This document shows positions 60,360 to 64,000 of a stretch of DNA of 64,000 bases, piece after piece (position 1 is the stretch's first letter; each line of letters opens with the position of its first letter). The position numbers were made by a program, and so were the translations under genes. The stretch covers positions 117,156 through 181,155 of the forward strand of contig NZ_JACSPX010000003.1 of assembly GCF_014836945.1 (NCBI RefSeq), read 5' to 3'. Source of the DNA: Microbacterium commune (lineage in GTDB: Bacteria > Actinomycetota > Actinomycetes > Actinomycetales > Microbacteriaceae). A model generated the notes under the pieces. It made no database searches, was not told the origin of the DNA, and saw only the letters and a program-made list of their open reading frames with translations.

Positions 60360-62213
60360 CTACCGCGCGGCGTCGAACCCGAACGTCCGACCCAGGAAGC
60401 CCAGTTCGGCCTCGAGCGACGCGATGATCGTCTCCGCCGCGCGGAAGCCGTGGCCCTCGCCCTCGAACAGCAGGTACTCGTGCGGCACGCCCCTGGCGGC
60501 GAGGGCATCGCGGATCGCCTCCGACTGCGAGGGCGGCACCACCCGGTCGTCCGAACCCTGCTGCAGCAGCACCGGCACGTCGATCCGGTCGGCGTGCGAG
60601 AGCGGCGACCGCTCGATGTAGACGCTCTCCGCCTCGGGCAGCGGCCCGACCAGACCGTCGATGTAGTGCGCCTCGAAATCGTGGGTCTCGGCTGCCAGCA
60701 TCCGCAGATCCGCCACGCCGTATCTCGAGATGCCCGCGGTGAAGGTGCCGCCGCGCACCAGCGCGCAGAGCACCGTCCACCCTCCGGCGGAGCCGCCGCG
60801 GATGGCGATGCGGGCGGGGTCGGCCAGACCCGATTCGGCCATGCCGCGTGCTGCGGCGATGACGTCGTCGACGTCGACGATGCCCCACTGCCCGTCGAGG
60901 CGCTCGCGGTAGGCGCGACCGTAGCCCGTCGAGCCGCCGTAGTTCACGTCGAGCACGCCGATGCCGCGGCTGGTCCAGTACGCGTACGCCGTGGATGCCG
61001 CGCCCGAGACGTGCGCGGTGGGGCCGCCGTGCACCATGACGATGTACGGCGGCAGATCGCCCCCGGGCGCTGAGAGGTCGGGGTTCGTCGGCGGATAGTC
61101 GAAGGCGTGCACCGGGCCGTGCGGACCGCGGAAGGTCACCGGGCGCGCGCGGGGGATCCACCGGGCATCCGCCGCGTCACCGCCCGTGACGGTGGTGATG
61201 GTGCCGTCGTCCAGGTCGACGCACCACAGCCCCGCGCCGACCGCCCGCCCCGCGCCCGAGATGAGCACGCGAGCGCCGCGCGCGTCGTCGATGCTCGCGC
61301 CGGCCGTGATCGGCAGTGTGAGCAGCTCGATGGCGTCGCCGTCAGGGGAGATCAGCACGATCTCGTCGGCCCCGTTCGTGCGCACCGCCACGACACGGCC
61401 GTCGTCGAGAGGCTGGTACCAGCGGTTGCCGAGCACCCAGAGGCCGCCGCCCGTGTCGGCGTCGGCGGGTGCCACCGGCTTCGCGGTGTCGCCGACGCGC
61501 AGCCGCTGCAGGTTCCACCGGCCTGATGGATCATCGAGGTAGAGCAGCTCGTCGTCGCTCACCCACTCCGGCTGCAGGGCGGCACGGGTCGGCGTCGACG
61601 CGAGCGCGTCGCCGTCGACCGACGCCACGTGCAGCAGCGCCTGCTCCCAGGGCATCCGGACGGTGCTCCACTGCACCCAGGCGAGACGCTGTCCATCGGG
61701 TGAGAGGGCGGGATGCGCGACGAAGCCACTCGTCGAGACGAGGGTGCGCACAGCCGACTCGTCATCGGCCGCGGCGCCGTCGAGGGGGACCTCCACGATC
61801 GCGCGCACGTGCCGCTCGGGGCGAAGATCCTCCTGCACCGCGAGCAGCCGTCCTCGCTGCAGCCGCAGTCCGCCGTATGAAGGTCCGGCCGCGGTCAGCG
61901 GCTCGGGAGCGCCGCCGGGCGACATCCGGTGGATCCGCTGGTCTGCGCCGTGCACGAAGTACAGGGTGCCCTCGGCATCGGCGGTCCACGACCCGCCGCC
62001 GTACTCGTGCACGCGGGAACGCGCGTTCCACGGCGCGGGGAGGATCTGGTCGCCGCTCGAGCTGCGCACCGTCACCCGGCCGCCCTCGGCGGGAACGGAT
62101 TCGCCCCACCACACCTCGTCGCCGACGAAGCGTGCTCCGTCGATGCGGGGGGATGCCTGCGCGATCATCTGAGCGGTGAACGGGGAGGGCCACGAGCCGT
62201 GCGGTGCGGTCAT
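60360..62213 (-). CDS. S9 family prolyl oligopeptidase / acylaminoacyl peptidase
   Basis: A 617-residue cytosolic serine peptidase. The N-terminal two-thirds is a beta-propeller with repeated SPDG-type blades (ALSPDGQRLAWVQ). The C-terminal alpha/beta-hydrolase has the nucleophile GGSAGGWTVLCAL (Ser near residue 473), Asp in QGSDDRVVPPSQS and His in GEGHGFRAAE. No signal peptide. TAGGCT six bases before the ATG (62220-62225) implies a leaderless mRNA. Confidence 0.92.
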   Translation of the reverse strand: MTAPHGSWPSPFTAQMIAQASPRIDGARFVGDEVWWGESVPAEGGRVTVRSSSGDQILPAPWNARSRVHEYGGGSWTADAEGTLYFVHGADQRIHRMSPGGAPEPLTAAGPSYGGLRLQRGRLLAVQEDLRPERHVRAIVEVPLDGAAADDESAVRTLVSTSGFVAHPALSPDGQRLAWVQWSTVRMPWEQALLHVASVDGDALASTPTRAALQPEWVSDDELLYLDDPSGRWNLQRLRVGDTAKPVAPADADTGGGLWVLGNRWYQPLDDGRVVAVRTNGADEIVLISPDGDAIELLTLPITAGASIDDARGARVLISGAGRAVGAGLWCVDLDDGTITTVTGGDAADARWIPRARPVTFRGPHGPVHAFDYPPTNPDLSAPGGDLPPYIVMVHGGPTAHVSGAASTAYAYWTSRGIGVLDVNYGGSTGYGRAYRERLDGQWGIVDVDDVIAAARGMAESGLADPARIAIRGGSAGGWTVLCALVRGGTFTAGISRYGVADLRMLAAETHDFEAHYIDGLVGPLPEAESVYIERSPLSHADRIDVPVLLQQGSDDRVVPPSQSEAIRDALAARGVPHEYLLFEGEGHGFRAAETIIASLEAELGFLGRTFGFDAAR

Positions 62214-62219
62214 GCATCG

Positions 62220-62225
62220 AGCCTA
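62220..62225 (-). promoter_or_regulatory. -10 box of S9 peptidase gene
   Basis: TAGGCT on the minus strand six bases before the ATG at 62213. Confidence 0.55.
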
Positions 62226-62284
62226 GCCAGACCCGCAGGTGACACACGGCGTCACAGAGTGTGCGCCGCGGCGAGGGGCTGTCC

Positions 62285-62290
62285 TACCGT
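62285..62290 (+). promoter_or_regulatory. Candidate -10 box of metF-metE
   Basis: TACCGT about 40 bases before GTG 62332, leaving a leader of roughly 35 bases with GAAGGAG as ribosome site. A GTGAC-N7-GTCAC dyad at 62239-62255 lies upstream and could be an operator. The leader is too short for a SAM or cobalamin riboswitch. Confidence 0.4.
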
Positions 62291-62331
62291 CTGAGAACAC
62301 CCCGCAGACCGAGCCTCGAAGGAGAACCGCC

Positions 62332-63282
62332 GTGAGCAGCATCCCGTTCTCCTTCGAGCTGTATCCGCCGCGCACCGCCGAGAGCACCAGGGCGCTGCAT
62401 GACACGATCGACCGGCTCGCCGAGGCGGGACCTGACTTCATCTCGGTCACCTACGGCGCGGGCGGCTCGACCGGCGGTCGCTCGCTCGAGGTGCTGCGAT
62501 ACATCCGCGCGCACACCGACACCGAGCCGCTCGCGCACCTCACCTGTGTGGGCAACACCTATGCGGGTGCCGCCCGTCTGATCCGCGAGTTCCTGGATGC
62601 CGGCGTGCTCAGCTTCCTCGCGCTGCGCGGCGACCCGCCGGCGGGTCAGAGCGAGGACGACGTGTTCCTCGGCGACCTCGAGAGCTCGGCTCAGCTCGTG
62701 CAGCTGATCGACCGCGTGCAGGCGGAGCGGGCCCCGTACGAGGAGTCCCCGGTGCGCGGCAACCCCGGCGCCGTGCGCGTCGCGCCGCGCCGTCGGGTGA
62801 ACATCGCCGTCGCCGCCTTCCCCAACGGCCACCCGCGCTCGGCGTACAGCAGCCAGCACGTCGACGCGCTGCTCGCGAAGCAGGCGGCCGGGGCGACGGT
62901 CGCGATCACGCAGCTGTTCTTCCACCCCGATCACTATCTCGCGTTCGTCGAACGCGCCCGCCGCGCGGGGGTGACGATCCCGATCCTCCCCGGCATCATG
63001 CCGATCACGTCGCCCGCGCGTCTGGCGCGGGTGCTCGAGCTGACCGGCGAGGAGCTTCCGAGCGAGCTCGCCATCGAGCTCGAGGTCGAGCCGACCACCG
63101 AAGGGCGCCGCCGGATCGGCATCCGCTGGGCCGCCGACCTGATCCGCGCCGTCGTCGACGGCGGCGCGCCCGGTGTGCACCTGTACGCGTTCAACCAGCA
63201 CGAGACCGTGCTCGACGTCCTCCGCCTCGCCGGGATCATCCCGCAGCGCCAGCTCTCCGCAGCATCGAAAGGAACACCATGA
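62332..63282 (+). CDS. metF: 5,10-methylenetetrahydrofolate reductase
   Basis: A 316-residue FAD enzyme reducing methylene-THF to methyl-THF. Motifs: SFELYPPRT at the start, the catalytic Glu of which is conserved, ISVTYGAGGSTGGRS, LALRGDPP, ITQLFFHPDHYLAF and GIMPIT. GTG 62332 has GAAGGAG upstream. Its stop overlaps the metE ATG, so it supplies methyl-THF to the co-translated methionine synthase. Confidence 0.96.
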   Translation: MSSIPFSFELYPPRTAESTRALHDTIDRLAEAGPDFISVTYGAGGSTGGRSLEVLRYIRAHTDTEPLAHLTCVGNTYAGAARLIREFLDAGVLSFLALRGDPPAGQSEDDVFLGDLESSAQLVQLIDRVQAERAPYEESPVRGNPGAVRVAPRRRVNIAVAAFPNGHPRSAYSSQHVDALLAKQAAGATVAITQLFFHPDHYLAFVERARRAGVTIPILPGIMPITSPARLARVLELTGEELPSELAIELEVEPTTEGRRRIGIRWAADLIRAVVDGGAPGVHLYAFNQHETVLDVLRLAGIIPQRQLSAASKGTP

Positions 63283-64000
63283 CCGCTTTCCCCGCAGGGA
63301 CGATCCTCGGCTACCCGCGCATCGGCCGGCGCCGCGAGCTGAAGAAGGCCGTCGAGTCCTTCTGGGCGGGCCGCTCCGACCAGACGGCTCTCGAGCGCAC
63401 GGCCGCCGAGCTGCGCGCCACGACGCGTGCGCGTCTCGCCGAACTCGGTCTCGGCCGTGATGACTCGTCGATCCCCGAGTCGTTCTCGTTCTACGACCAG
63501 GTGCTCGACGCCGCCGTCACCGTGGGTGCGATCCCGACGCGCTTCGACGACCTCCGTGACGCCGACGGCAGCATCGGACTCGGCGCCTACTTCACCGTCG
63601 CCCGAGGCGAGGGCGATCGCGCACCGCTCGAGATGACCAAGTGGTTCGACTCGAACTACCACTACCTCGTCCCCGAGATCGGCCCCGAGACGGTCTTCTC
63701 CCTCGCCAGCGAGCACCTCGTGCAGCAGGTCGCGGAGGCCGCGGCCGCCGGATACGTCACCCGCCCGGTGGTCGTCGGACCGGTCACCCTGCTCGCCCTG
63801 GCGAAGGCGTCGGATGACGCGCCCGAGGGCTTCGATCCGCTCAGCCGCCTCGAGGACGTGCTGCCGGTCTACGCCGAGCTGCTGGCCAAGCTGAAGGCAG
63901 CCGGCGCCGCGTGGGTGCAGCTCGACGAGCCGGCGCTGGTGAGCGAGTCGCTGCCGGTCGGCACCGCCGCGCTCGCCGACGCCGCCGCCCGCGCCCTCGC
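63279..64000 (+). CDS. metE: Cobalamin-independent methionine synthase (3' end beyond window)
   Basis: The first 240 residues of MetE are present. ATILGYPRIG-type start (TILGYPRIGRRRELKKAVESFW), then FSFYDQVLDAAV, MTKWFDSNYHYLVPE and VVVGPVTLLALAK, the N-terminal domain that binds folate. The zinc-binding catalytic domain lies outside the window. ATG 63279 overlaps the metF stop. Confidence 0.96.
   Translation, partial: MTAFPAGTILGYPRIGRRRELKKAVESFWAGRSDQTALERTAAELRATTRARLAELGLGRDDSSIPESFSFYDQVLDAAVTVGAIPTRFDDLRDADGSIGLGAYFTVARGEGDRAPLEMTKWFDSNYHYLVPEIGPETVFSLASEHLVQQVAEAAAAGYVTRPVVVGPVTLLALAKASDDAPEGFDPLSRLEDVLPVYAELLAKLKAAGAAWVQLDEPALVSESLPVGTAALADAAARAL

Noticed and set aside
62214..62331. 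SAM or cobalamin riboswitch ahead of metF-metE
   Set aside because: The region between the candidate -10 and the start is only about 35 bases and has no matching fold; the whole divergent gap is 118 bases.

Overview
This is a very GC-rich, densely coding chromosomal segment from an actinobacterium, most likely a Microbacterium or close relative in Microbacteriaceae. The pointers are the GC content, the strong GAT-GCC codon habit, DUF3039 and DUF2510 proteins, Ku plus a three-domain LigD, and many genes that start 6-9 bases after a TANNNT -10 box (leaderless mRNAs). The first 22 kb keeps the gene content of the Mycobacterium tuberculosis Rv3280-Rv3315c neighbourhood (accD5, accE, maf, accA3, lpdA, PNP, pmmB, add, deoA, cdd). 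The genus call is inference; the actinobacterial call is firm.

1-11.9 kb: nucleoside uptake and salvage. A nucleoside ABC importer (ATPase cut by the window edge, two permeases) is translationally coupled to cytidine deaminase, thymidine phosphorylase and adenosine deaminase. On the other strand, purine nucleoside phosphorylase, a phosphopentomutase-like enzyme and a small lipase-like protein form a second operon. Between them sit flavohemoglobin and a divergent Cys-rich HTH regulator. 12-22.2 kb: LpdA-type quinone reductase and the acyl-CoA carboxylase genes (accA, maf, accE, accD), split by an oppositely oriented tRNA/rRNA methyltransferase and a response regulator/kinase/membrane-protein operon.

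22.3-40.4 kb: nucleoside hydrolase, a small XRE regulator, EcsC-like protein, nucleotidyltransferase, an ABC exporter pair whose ATPase carries a 410-residue low-complexity N-terminus, DUF3039, pncB, nagZ-murI (cell wall), rph-rdgB, a zinc-type CDF exporter with a Zur-like box, divergent ligD/ku (NHEJ), DedA and tRNA-Leu(UAG).

40.6-54.1 kb: a tad (Flp pilus) operon, tadA-tadB-tadC, in which tadC breaks off in mid-gene at about 43,470. About 10.5 kb of foreign, less GC-rich DNA follows, and host sequence resumes near 53,960 in the tail of what looks like a TadE-type gene. The insert has no visible integrase. It holds truncated and frameshifted phage/plasmid genes (including a primase-polymerase/ATPase), an origin-like C-rich repeat cluster, and a cargo operon: EcoRI-family adenine methyltransferase, DUF262-HNH nuclease and DUF3800 protein. 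Downstream of the DUF3800 gene lies a well-folded RNA of about 155 nt. This cargo module with its RNA is the strongest candidate here for an undescribed system.

54.1-64 kb: MFS transporter, the conserved prfB-ftsE-ftsX-smpB cluster, a DUF2510 membrane protein, an S9 peptidase and metF-metE (metE cut by the window edge).
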